Shown in pieces: positions 1 through 6,319 of a stretch of 7,803 nt of DNA. The stretch is from the NCBI GenBank assembly GCA_030671315.1, contig DAOUZW010000044.1, positions 1-7,803 of the forward strand, read 5' to 3'. The first letter of the stretch is position 1. Every line of letters begins with the position of its first letter. Both the position numbers and the translations under genes were made by a program. The stretch comes from Candidatus Bathyarchaeota archaeon (GTDB taxonomy: Archaea; Thermoproteota; Bathyarchaeia; 40CM-2-53-6; RBG-13-38-9). The notes beneath the pieces are model-generated. The model was not told the origin of the DNA and did not search any database. It saw only the letters and a list, made by a program, of their open reading frames with translations.

Positions 1-1327
1 TCACCAATATACGTCTGGTCGTTGAACCACCATTTACAGCTAGCCATTTTGCACTTGAGTGAAAAAATCCTTTAGGTTTGTTCCAAGGACATACTCTTAT
101 GCAGACACCACAATTTGTACCTCCAACTGACCAAGTTCCCCTACATCTTTCCTGATTGTTTATCCACCTGAAGGGGCCTTTACTCTCTGATATGTCGGGC
201 GCACCGACATCGTTCTTCTGATCACCATAAGTTCTTGGACCATGCGGTATGGCGTTGGCAGGGCATAGTCGCGCACATTTACCGCAAAGCTCACAAAACT
301 CGTGCGCACCAAAAGTTATTGGTCTATCAGTAACGAGAGGAAGATCTGTGATAACTTTTGCAAGCCTCAGTCGTGGACCATACTCCGGAGTCATTAGACA
401 TCCACCATGTCTTGCATCTTCCCCAATACCAGAATCAATTGCTATGGGCACATTGAGAGCGGTCTCATTCGAACTTGGAATCGCGTTATATCCAAGTCCA
501 CGAATGAACTCTGCAAGTGAAGCTACTGTCTGGATTACGGTTCTGTAGCCGTACATGAGCGTTCCAGCAAAAGCTACAGCTGTAGGGGCGGTTTTCATTG
601 AATCATAGTCCATTTCAAAGCCAAGCGAGATAACATACTTCATCTCCTTTGGTATAATTTGTGTGCCATCCTCAAGCTGAGTTGGTCTTTCGTATTGCTC
701 GAAGTCTTGTTCATCTGAGAAGACTATCCTTGGATTTCTATGGGGGCTGGATCTATTGTCGTACCAGTTTGAGTAGACCCATCGTCTATCCAATATTGCG
801 ACTCTTACAATTGAGGCTCCAAACCAGAGAGACACTTTCTTGATAATTCGTGTCATCCTTGCCTCATTAATGTCTTCTAACCTCTTCAGTCTGATGTTTT
901 CATAAGTTGGTTTTCTTAATGGGGACCACGATAGAAAGCCAGAGTTCGGGTAGTTGATGTCGGTGCTCAGAGTATTTGCGATGGTGTATGCTCCGTCGGC
1001 GAGCGCATAATCAATGAGTGTATAACCCGGAATACCCTTCTCAGCAAGAGTCCGCATATTTTGCTCTTGAGACTTGAACTTCTCTTGTAAAGCAGGATCC
1101 CAATTTGGTCTACCGATGGTCAAGTTATACTTCTGATTATAACGCACATAGTTTCCACGAAACTGGTAAGCAGGCTTATCGATCTCCTTAACACCTAACA
1201 TAGAACGATACATCCGTTGAGATCTTAGAACTCTGTCGAAGTGGCTAAGCTTTGAGTCAAGGGATAGAAAACTTGATTTTTTCCTTTTAAGCAGATCTCC
1301 CATTGCGCCTGCAGTATCTGTTAACAT
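1..1327 (-). CDS. rdhA: Reductive dehalogenase-like corrinoid iron-sulfur protein, 3' end cut by window edge
   Basis: This is a Tat-less member of the RdhA family: enzymes that use a cobamide and two [4Fe-4S] clusters for reductive dehalogenation. I translated 442 uninterrupted codons from ATG 1327 to the window edge. Cluster motif 1 is C345-x2-C348-x2-C351-x3-C355-P; motif 2 is C395-x10-C406-x2-C409-x3-C413-P, followed by WNKP, as is typical of RdhA. Family-like segments include LDRRWVY, AEFIRGLGYNAIP, MTPEYGPR and LPLVTDRPITFG. Tyr259/Tyr261 lie roughly where the family has its catalytic Tyr, but I could not align them. About 30-60 C-terminal residues are probably missing. The N-terminus has no twin-arginine signal or membrane segment, so a cytoplasmic location is inferred. 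The start is uncertain: TTG 1342 would add five residues, and neither start has a good ribosome binding site. No rdhB anchor gene is visible, though it could lie beyond the left edge. The true substrate is unknown and need not be an organohalide. Confidence 0.9.
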   Translation of the reverse strand, partial: MLTDTAGAMGDLLKRKKSSFLSLDSKLSHFDRVLRSQRMYRSMLGVKEIDKPAYQFRGNYVRYNQKYNLTIGRPNWDPALQEKFKSQEQNMRTLAEKGIPGYTLIDYALADGAYTIANTLSTDINYPNSGFLSWSPLRKPTYENIRLKRLEDINEARMTRIIKKVSLWFGASIVRVAILDRRWVYSNWYDNRSSPHRNPRIVFSDEQDFEQYERPTQLEDGTQIIPKEMKYVISLGFEMDYDSMKTAPTAVAFAGTLMYGYRTVIQTVASLAEFIRGLGYNAIPSSNETALNVPIAIDSGIGEDARHGGCLMTPEYGPRLRLAKVITDLPLVTDRPITFGAHEFCELCGKCARLCPANAIPHGPRTYGDQKNDVGAPDISESKGPFRWINNQERCRGTWSVGGTNCGVCIRVCPWNKPKGFFHSSAKWLAVNGGSTTRRILV

Positions 1328-1371
1328 CTCTTTGTCAGACAATGTACCATCAATCTCTTACACGAGCTATA

Positions 1372-1386
1372 CAATTTCATGTTAAT
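1372..1386. repeat. Direct repeat copy 1 in rdhA leader
   Basis: The plus strand reads CAATTTCATGTTAAT. It matches the copy at 1427-1440 except for one extra T. It also overlaps an inverted repeat, TTCAT-GTTA-ATGAA (1376-1389). It may be a regulator binding site, but chance similarity in AT-rich DNA is possible. Confidence 0.4.
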
Positions 1387-1426
1387 GAACAATGTAAATT
1401 AGGTATATTCAATTAAAATTATTATT

Positions 1427-1440
1427 CAATTCATGTTAAT
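1427..1440. repeat. Direct repeat copy 2 in rdhA leader
   Basis: The plus strand reads CAATTCATGTTAAT, 55 bases from copy 1 measured start to start, so roughly on the same face of the helix. A shorter repeat, TATTCAATT, occurs at 1406-1414 and again at 1423-1431, overlapping this copy. Confidence 0.4.
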
Positions 1441-1444
1441 TATT

Positions 1445-2488
1445 TCAAGTATTAATTGGGTATCGCCCATATTTTTTGGATGCATTAATTATTGCATCGA
1501 TACTTCTATCAGGTCCATATACGGCTGCGCCAGTAGATAAGACAAAGCCTCCACTTGGGGCTCCAATCTCAATCTTCTTCTTACATATTTCTTCAATTTG
1601 TTCAGTTGTTCCTGTACGGAAAATGCCGATTGGTTCCACATTACCCCAAAGACACACACGATCTCCAATTCTCTCTTTTGTCTCCTTTAGATCATTTTGA
1701 AAACTGAAGTTGAATAGTTGCACACCCAAATCACCAATCTGCTCTAACATATGCATAGTTTTCGAATCATTATGGTATACTCTGATCTTTCCACTAAAAG
1801 AATCAAAAATTCTCTTCATATATCTAAAGCCAAATTCCTCAGCAAATTTCTGAGAAACCAAACCTGGAATATCATCCCCAATAAAAATGAACTCTAATCC
1901 ACCTGACACTTCTTCTAAGGCTTTAATGTATTCAATCTGTGTTCTAACACATACTTCCAGAAGTTTGTGAAGTAATTCAGGATTCCTAAACATATCCGAA
2001 AAGACTTGACTCAGTCCTCTAACTTCTGTAGCTAAACCAAGAGGACCCAACACAAAAGGTATATCGACTTTGTATTCTTTAGGTGCATTTTCAACCATAT
2101 ATTCATAGGCTTCTAGAACTTTTGGCATAAATCCATCCTTACGAGGATCTGGAACCTCAAGTTCTTCTACCTTATCTAACTCATCTATGAAAGGAAGGCA
2201 TTTTGGCGGCTGATTACTGGAAAACTTAGTTTCAGCTCCCAGAGCTGAAGGTTCAACTATCATTCCAAAATCAGGATAGATACTTGGAATGAATGCACAG
2301 TCAGGAAATCTCTTGTGTAGCTCTATCTGAGCATTAAGTTTGGTCTTAGGATCAAGAATGTATTCCTTTACATCAAGCTTCAATCTTGTTGCATCATATG
2401 TACTACGCAAAAAAGCAACTGGAACTATATCTGGCTCCTCATGATTAATTGCAGTCATCAATCTATCTCTAGGCGTCAAGTCAATCAA
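1445..2488 (-). CDS. UroD/MtaA-family corrinoid-dependent methyltransferase-like protein
   Basis: The 347-residue protein belongs to the uroporphyrinogen decarboxylase superfamily, in the branch with MtaA/MtbA/CmuA-type methyltransferases rather than heme biosynthesis. It has the usual N-terminus (TPRDRLMTAINHEEPD, residues 5-20), the GDDIPG segment (204-209), VYHND (237-241) and GNVEPIGIF (282-290). Zinc-dependent members bind Zn through H-x-C and a later Cys. Here H239 is followed by N and D241, and the later position is Ala (STGAA, 318-322), so the canonical Zn site is not intact. It may be the second methyltransferase for the MttBC system, or a demethylase with its own substrate; the sequence does not decide. 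The start is TTG 2488: an in-frame TAA lies three codons upstream, and the next ATG (codon 11) would cut the conserved N-terminus. The preceding gene ends 6 bases away, suggesting co-transcription. Confidence 0.85.
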   Translation of the reverse strand: MIDLTPRDRLMTAINHEEPDIVPVAFLRSTYDATRLKLDVKEYILDPKTKLNAQIELHKRFPDCAFIPSIYPDFGMIVEPSALGAETKFSSNQPPKCLPFIDELDKVEELEVPDPRKDGFMPKVLEAYEYMVENAPKEYKVDIPFVLGPLGLATEVRGLSQVFSDMFRNPELLHKLLEVCVRTQIEYIKALEEVSGGLEFIFIGDDIPGLVSQKFAEEFGFRYMKRIFDSFSGKIRVYHNDSKTMHMLEQIGDLGVQLFNFSFQNDLKETKERIGDRVCLWGNVEPIGIFRTGTTEQIEEICKKKIEIGAPSGGFVLSTGAAVYGPDRSIDAIINASKKYGRYPINT

Positions 2489-2494
2489 ATTCCA

Positions 2495-2917
2495 TTATGG
2501 TCGATTTATTTTTCCACTCTTAAAGAATTTAGCACAAATCACATCTGGACACTTTATATCATGACCTTCAGGTTGGCTTGGATGCATCTTGTCATCTAAT
2601 TGTCTCTGATAAGTATGATAATTAAGACATTCTCGTTCGAAACCTTCTTTCAAAGAATCTGCATATTTAAAACAGAATTTGTCATATCCCTTTTTTCTCG
2701 CCACATCAATTCCATTTAGTATTTTGTCTTGAAGGTCTTTATCTGATCTTCCAATTATTTTTGGTATAAATCCCCCAATTGGAGAACTGTAACCTACCGC
2801 GTAATTTCCAAATCTTTTCTTTTCTACTAGATTCTCAACATTTTCTTTATTGAAATCGTGAGGCCCGTTTGGTAATCCTAGTGATGGATTTTTTGTGAGG
2901 TTTTCAATGGGGGGCAT
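2495..2917 (-). CDS. Small GIY-YIG-like protein of unknown function
   Basis: The 140-residue protein resembles a family of hypothetical prokaryotic proteins that I recognise by pattern but cannot name. GNYAVGY (37-43) followed by KIIGRSDKDL (53-62) looks like the two strands of a GIY-YIG fold. FERECLNYH (93-101) could supply the conserved Glu (E96). The Arg normally found in the helix after YIG appears to be Lys65, so nuclease activity is doubtful. The C-terminus has MHP (111-113) and a C-x4-C pair (C123, C128), possibly a remnant metal site. No membrane segment is seen. It starts at ATG 2917 with only a weak site (GATGA) upstream. Its TAA stop lies 6 bases before the UroD-family start, so the two are likely co-transcribed, but no functional link is evident. 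Confidence 0.7.
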   Translation of the reverse strand: MPPIENLTKNPSLGLPNGPHDFNKENVENLVEKKRFGNYAVGYSSPIGGFIPKIIGRSDKDLQDKILNGIDVARKKGYDKFCFKYADSLKEGFERECLNYHTYQRQLDDKMHPSQPEGHDIKCPDVICAKFFKSGKINRP

Positions 2918-2989
2918 ATTTCATCTTGCAGTCCCTACGATATTTGAAACATTTAGACTTTTTGACAAAACGAAAAGTAAAATAGGTTA

Positions 2990-2999
2990 GATATAATTG
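2990..2999 (+). promoter_or_regulatory. Candidate archaeal TATA element for the 3044 gene
   Basis: GATATAATTG lies about 45-54 bases upstream of the TTG start at 3044. That leaves room for initiation about 25 bases downstream and a short leader containing AAGGAAATAAG. The 126-base divergent gap (2918-3043) must also hold the promoter of the minus-strand GIY-YIG-like gene, for which I saw no convincing element. Confidence 0.3.
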
Positions 3000-3043
3000 A
3001 AGTGTCATTCATACTAAAAAAAGGAAATAAGTAAAATATTCAA

Positions 3044-3589
3044 TTGATTCTGGTGTCGCGATTGACAAAAATTAATGAATATCCACTTCAAGCAAGTTTC
3101 GCAGAAATAATGGAAAAAATAAAAGGTATTATTGAATCTTTGACTCAACAAAGAGAAATAATTCAAGCTAATCGTGATAAATGCTTCAAATTTGCTATAG
3201 AACTTCAGAAAAACATGAAATTCAAACTTGACATAATTCGTAATTTGGAGGATGAGATCGATCTACAAAAAAGTCTTGTTAGCTGTATTGCTGAGTCTGA
3301 TTTGACTGGGATCCCATTTGTAGTTCCAGAGATCTTTAGTTTGCATGATTCTGCAATAGCCACTTTAAATTCTATGGAAAAACTGCAGAAGGAAAATAAT
3401 GCTAAGCTTATTTCAGAGATACAAACGAGATCCTATCAATTCAAAAATGGTCTGTTAGATTATGTTGAATATCTTGAGACGGTGCTTCCAAGTAAGGGTG
3501 AAGCTGGGCTAAAATCATTAGATAAAATTGTTGAAGCAAGAAATAAATTAACTCAAATCTCTGCATACATAATCAAGGAAAAGAAATAG
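3044..3589 (+). CDS. Hypothetical helical (coiled-coil-like) protein
   Basis: I do not recognise this 181-residue protein. It is rich in Lys, Glu, Gln, Leu and Ile, with heptad-like spacing over about residues 18-85 and again about 105-181. The two halves are separated by a non-helical segment with LTGIPFVVPEIF (about 87-98). This suggests two helical hairpins or a long coiled coil. It has no signal peptide, membrane segment, Cys motif or catalytic signature. The start is uncertain: TTG 3044 gives the longest form; GTG 3053, TTG 3062 and ATG 3110 are alternatives, and none has a well-placed ribosome binding site. It ends with TAG. With the next gene it forms a plus-strand pair inside otherwise minus-strand DNA. 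The 91 bases between them look AT-rich and may carry a separate promoter (ATTTAATAATATC near 3617-3629). Confidence 0.7.
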   Translation: MILVSRLTKINEYPLQASFAEIMEKIKGIIESLTQQREIIQANRDKCFKFAIELQKNMKFKLDIIRNLEDEIDLQKSLVSCIAESDLTGIPFVVPEIFSLHDSAIATLNSMEKLQKENNAKLISEIQTRSYQFKNGLLDYVEYLETVLPSKGEAGLKSLDKIVEARNKLTQISAYIIKEKK

Positions 3590-3680
3590 TTAATCTAATT
3601 TGATAAATTTAATGAGATTTAATAATATCAAGAATCACTGAAAGTCTTATGTCAAAATGACTTTGCAAATTGTGAAATAA

Positions 3681-4172
3681 TTGAAGTCATATGACACTAT
3701 AGATGTTTTCAGAGGTATAGGAGCAGCTACAATCCTTCTAGTGATTATCGGAATTTCCATACATTATTATTACGTTGAAGAAGATCGTTTACAACAGGAA
3801 GAGCTACAGGCTAAAGAGGAACCAGTAAAACCAGGCAGACTAATAATAATTATGCCCAATGAAGTGCATGTCAATCAAGAGGTTCCTATGAACATTGCAG
3901 TTGTTGATTTAAATGGCTCAGTCGTAACAAGGGCAGATCTTGTTGAGATATCACTCTTAACCCAAGGTAAAAGCATGGTCGGGATAAAGCGTACCAATAG
4001 GATAGCTTGGTCTAGTAAGATTAATCTTCAACTCAATAATGGTAGAGGGGAGTTTTGGTTTAAAGCAACAGACATAGAGACAGTCTCAATAATAGTTAGA
4101 CAGCTAAGTGGGGATACTCCTCTTAAGGAGACGAGAATTATGTTTATTATCTTAAGAGAGCGTGCACAATGA
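3681..4172 (+). CDS. Hypothetical membrane-anchored protein with beta-rich outer domain
   Basis: This 163-residue protein has one N-terminal hydrophobic helix (about residues 12-31), then an acidic Glu/Gln/Lys linker (33-50) and a C-terminal domain (53-163). Alternating beta-strand patterns such as RLIIIMPNEV, MNIAVVDLNG and GRGEFWFKA look like an Ig-like or beta-sandwich fold of the kind common in archaeal surface proteins. The likely topology is N-in with the domain outside, either as an uncleaved signal anchor or a signal peptide. No catalytic motif is visible and I cannot assign a role. The start must be TTG 3681 or a rarer codon: an in-frame TAA lies directly before it, and the next ATG is past the membrane helix. 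GTGA five bases upstream may serve as the ribosome binding site. The TGA stop ends exactly one base before the stop of the convergent corrinoid protein gene. Confidence 0.75.
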   Translation: MKSYDTIDVFRGIGAATILLVIIGISIHYYYVEEDRLQQEELQAKEEPVKPGRLIIIMPNEVHVNQEVPMNIAVVDLNGSVVTRADLVEISLLTQGKSMVGIKRTNRIAWSSKINLQLNNGRGEFWFKATDIETVSIIVRQLSGDTPLKETRIMFIILRERAQ

Positions 4173-4817
4173 TTACTTTAGCAAGTCTTTTGCTTTAATT
4201 ACCGCATCATTTGCATTCTCAGCATAGCCATCGGCTCCAATTTCACGGACAAAATCTTCATTCACGGCAGCACCACCAACCATAACTTTAACCTTATCTC
4301 GTAAACCAGTTTCTTTCAACGTGTTAATGATATCCCGTTGTTTTGTTATTGTTGATGTCATCAAAGCGGACAATCCTAAGATGTCTGGTTTAAGCTCCTT
4401 TAACTTATCAATGAATTTTTCATTAGGAACATCTACTCCTAGATCTGTTACATCAAATCCATGTGCAGAGAACAGTGCTGTCACGATATTTTTTCCTAGG
4501 TCATGAATGTCTCCAGAGACAGTTCCTATAACCACGGTTCCAACTTTTTTCAATTCTTTCTTTTGTTTTTGAATTTCAGGGTTGATGATTTCCATTCCTG
4601 CTTTCATAGCCTCTGCGCCCATAAGGAGCTCTGTTAGGAAGATCTCTCCTTTACCATATTTTTCACCTACAGTTCGGATTCCTTTGGCTAAACCTTTATC
4701 AACGATCTCTAAAGGATCCGCACCATCATTAATCGCATTCTTAACTGCTGATTTTATGGCGTCTGTGTCGCCATCAATTACTAATTTTGATAGTTCTTCA
4801 AAGTTAACTGACATCAT
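4173..4817 (-). CDS. mttC: MttC/MtbC-type methyltransferase corrinoid protein
   Basis: This 214-residue protein carries the corrinoid that shuttles a methyl group between two methyltransferases. The N-terminal helical cap domain (about residues 5-88) includes GEKYGKGEIFLTELLMGAEA, typical of this family. The B12-binding domain follows (about 92-214): G-D103-I-H105-D-L-G108 is the D-x-H-x2-G motif whose His is the lower cobalt ligand, with S150-x-L152 and GG181-182 further on. The length matches the family. Two adjacent ATG codons (4817, 4814) are possible starts; a GTGA element sits 4 or 7 bases upstream, slightly favouring the second. The gene follows the MttB-family gene by 19 bases, so the pair probably works together. 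The symbol is used in the family sense: the substrate may not be trimethylamine. No RamA-type reactivase gene is visible. Confidence 0.93.
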   Translation of the reverse strand: MMSVNFEELSKLVIDGDTDAIKSAVKNAINDGADPLEIVDKGLAKGIRTVGEKYGKGEIFLTELLMGAEAMKAGMEIINPEIQKQKKELKKVGTVVIGTVSGDIHDLGKNIVTALFSAHGFDVTDLGVDVPNEKFIDKLKELKPDILGLSALMTSTITKQRDIINTLKETGLRDKVKVMVGGAAVNEDFVREIGADGYAENANDAVIKAKDLLK

Positions 4818-4836
4818 TGTTTCACATCAGATTTCT

Positions 4837-6267
4837 CTACTTTTTTGCTTCAACTTTCTTTTTTGCATTTTCTATAATTTCATCCATTTTTTTGATAATA
4901 TCTTTATCTAAGGGTTCAGGCTCATGAGTTGTAAGAATTTCGTTTACTTTTTCTCTGGCTTTTTGGCCTATGTCTTTTCCACCAGCTTCTAACCATTTTT
5001 CTCTAGTGTTTCTATCCCCGACAGTGAGTTCTGTGGTCTCTTTTTGAATAAACTTGAAAGTGTCACGTGCTTTGGGTGTCAGGAAGTTTCCTCCTATTCC
5101 TACTCTTTCTATTGCTTCTAGACAAAGTGTTTCTTCTGTGACTTCTATTCCATCTATTACTCTTTTCATCTGATTTACTATCTCTTCATCAATGATTAGT
5201 TTCTCAAAGTCTACAGCAAAGGTGAATTCTGCCTGTCCCATACCAAAGATAAGACTCGATCGTGCTAGTGCTGGAATTATTCCTGTTAACGCTTTCTCGT
5301 ATCCACATTGAGCATCTGAGACTTTAGAGTCTGTAGCCATCCATGCGGCTGAAGGTAAACCATAGAATCTTGCCAGTTGATTGCCACCAGCCGCTACAAT
5401 TCCAGATACGACATTACCATGTAAAGCTAGACAAGTTTTCATGTCCATCGGATGAGTAAAACCTAGATTGAGTATACAGGGCCGCCCTTTCTTGATTATT
5501 TGATTATATACTATACCACTTAGAGCTTCTGCGTTTGTCTGGGCAAGAGTGGAAGCTACAGTTACTGCTGATGTACCACCTACAACAGACTCTCCTTCAA
5601 CAAAAGCAGGAATATTGTATGGAGCAGTTTCTTTAAAGACCGTACACGCATTTTCGCTCCAGATTAGAGGACTTATCGCTGCATAACCAGCCCACCATAT
5701 TGGTCTCTTTCTAAGTTCCTCTTTTCCACCAACGATAGCTGCTGCCATTTCTATCTCGTCAAGTACTCCGTCTTTTGATAGTGCGCTTCCAACGAAAGGT
5801 TTGGTCGTGTTCATAGCCATAGCTTTGAAATTATATCGATCAGTTAATTCTGAAGGCATATCTGTTGAATGAATCTCACAAGTGAAATCAACATTCTTCA
5901 CTGCATCTGTTAATTTAGCCCAGTTACAACAATCTTGGTAAGTTGCTTTTCTAGCTTTGTTCCCATCGATGACATACATTCCAGTACCTGCTGCAAAAGC
6001 AACCCGATCATTTCTAAGGTAGACATCTTTCTTTGGATCTCTTCCTCTCAAGACGACAGATCTTGGGGCCATCTTGATATATTCTTCAACAAGATCCGAA
6101 TGGAATCTTGCGACACCTTTTGAATCAACTTCAACTCCAACATTTTTAAGGGTCTGTTGAGCTTCAAGGCTCTCAAATTTCATTCCTACACGTTCTAAAA
6201 TATCAAGGGATGTTTGATGAATTTCGTAGATTTCATCACTACTGAAAAATTCTAGTACAGGTCTCAT
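4837..6267 (-). CDS. mttB: MttB-family (non-pyrrolysine) methylamine or betaine methyltransferase
   Basis: This full-length member of the trimethylamine methyltransferase (MttB/MtgB, COG5598) superfamily has 476 residues from the chosen start. Members move a methyl group from a substrate to the Co(I) corrinoid of a partner protein, here almost certainly the MttC-type protein encoded just downstream. Family-like stretches include AAGTGMYVIDG, MNTTKPFVGSAL, WWAGYAAISPL and TDSKVSDAQCGYEKALTG. True trimethylamine MttB has an internal UAG-coded pyrrolysine; here no in-frame TAG occurs before the end, so a quaternary amine such as glycine betaine, proline betaine or carnitine is more likely (inference). 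The Lys-rich C-terminus ends in TAG. I chose ATG 6267 over TTG 6273 because GGTGAT sits 5 bases before the ATG and overlaps the TTG. The gene lies 52 bases after ecfT, probably in the same operon. Confidence 0.92.
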   Translation of the reverse strand: MRPVLEFFSSDEIYEIHQTSLDILERVGMKFESLEAQQTLKNVGVEVDSKGVARFHSDLVEEYIKMAPRSVVLRGRDPKKDVYLRNDRVAFAAGTGMYVIDGNKARKATYQDCCNWAKLTDAVKNVDFTCEIHSTDMPSELTDRYNFKAMAMNTTKPFVGSALSKDGVLDEIEMAAAIVGGKEELRKRPIWWAGYAAISPLIWSENACTVFKETAPYNIPAFVEGESVVGGTSAVTVASTLAQTNAEALSGIVYNQIIKKGRPCILNLGFTHPMDMKTCLALHGNVVSGIVAAGGNQLARFYGLPSAAWMATDSKVSDAQCGYEKALTGIIPALARSSLIFGMGQAEFTFAVDFEKLIIDEEIVNQMKRVIDGIEVTEETLCLEAIERVGIGGNFLTPKARDTFKFIQKETTELTVGDRNTREKWLEAGGKDIGQKAREKVNEILTTHEPEPLDKDIIKKMDEIIENAKKKVEAKK

Positions 6268-6272
6268 TTTCA

Positions 6273-6278
6273 ATCACC
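6273..6278 (-). promoter_or_regulatory. Ribosome binding site deciding the mttB-like start
   Basis: The minus strand reads GGTGAT, complementary to the usual 3' end of 16S rRNA (ATCACC). It lies 5 bases before ATG 6267. The alternative TTG start at 6273 overlaps this element and is therefore unlikely. Confidence 0.7.
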
Positions 6279-6319
6279 ATAATTTTAATCATGATATTTT
6301 TTTCAACGATTTGATTAAC

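Larger units (their letters stand above)
1343..1444 (-). promoter_or_regulatory. AT-rich leader of the rdhA-like gene, probable promoter region
   Basis: This stretch lies between the UroD-family stop codon and the rdhA-like start and is strongly AT-rich. On the minus strand, AATTTACATTG (1400-1390) is a possible archaeal TATA element placed about right for a transcript starting near 1370. A second candidate is the run TTTAATTGAATATA just upstream. The region also carries the repeats listed separately. The promoter call rests on position and composition only. No clear terminator for the upstream gene was seen. Confidence 0.3.

Noticed and set aside
249..843. Plus-strand ORFs at 249-548 and 661-843
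   Set aside because: They are opposite-strand shadows of the clearly coding rdhA-like gene and their translations show no family features.
1324..1380. 19-codon ORF starting at ATG 1380 as the true rdhA N-terminus by frameshift
   Set aside because: Its translation has no twin-arginine motif or hydrophobic stretch, so joining it would not restore a Tat signal.
1476..1700. Plus-strand ORF inside the UroD-family gene
   Set aside because: Shadow ORF antisense to a conserved coding region.
2962..2997. Bacterial-type promoter: TTGACA (2962-2967) and TATAAT (2992-2997)
   Set aside because: The spacer is 24 bases, far from the usual 17, so a sigma-70 promoter is unlikely. The TATAAT part is kept as a possible archaeal TATA element.
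4822..4839. Possible pyrrolysine readthrough at the TAG ending the mttB-like gene
   Set aside because: Readthrough would add only amber plus RNLM before TGA. Pyrrolysine in MttB is internal and near the active site, so TAG here is simply the stop codon.
4321..6123. Plus-strand ORFs at 4321-4506, 4582-4911 and 5935-6123
   Set aside because: All lie antisense to the mttC-like and mttB-like genes and have no recognisable domain.
6288..6295. ATCATGAT palindrome between ecfT and the mttB-like gene
   Set aside because: An 8-base palindrome in AT-rich DNA is expected by chance and no second copy was seen.
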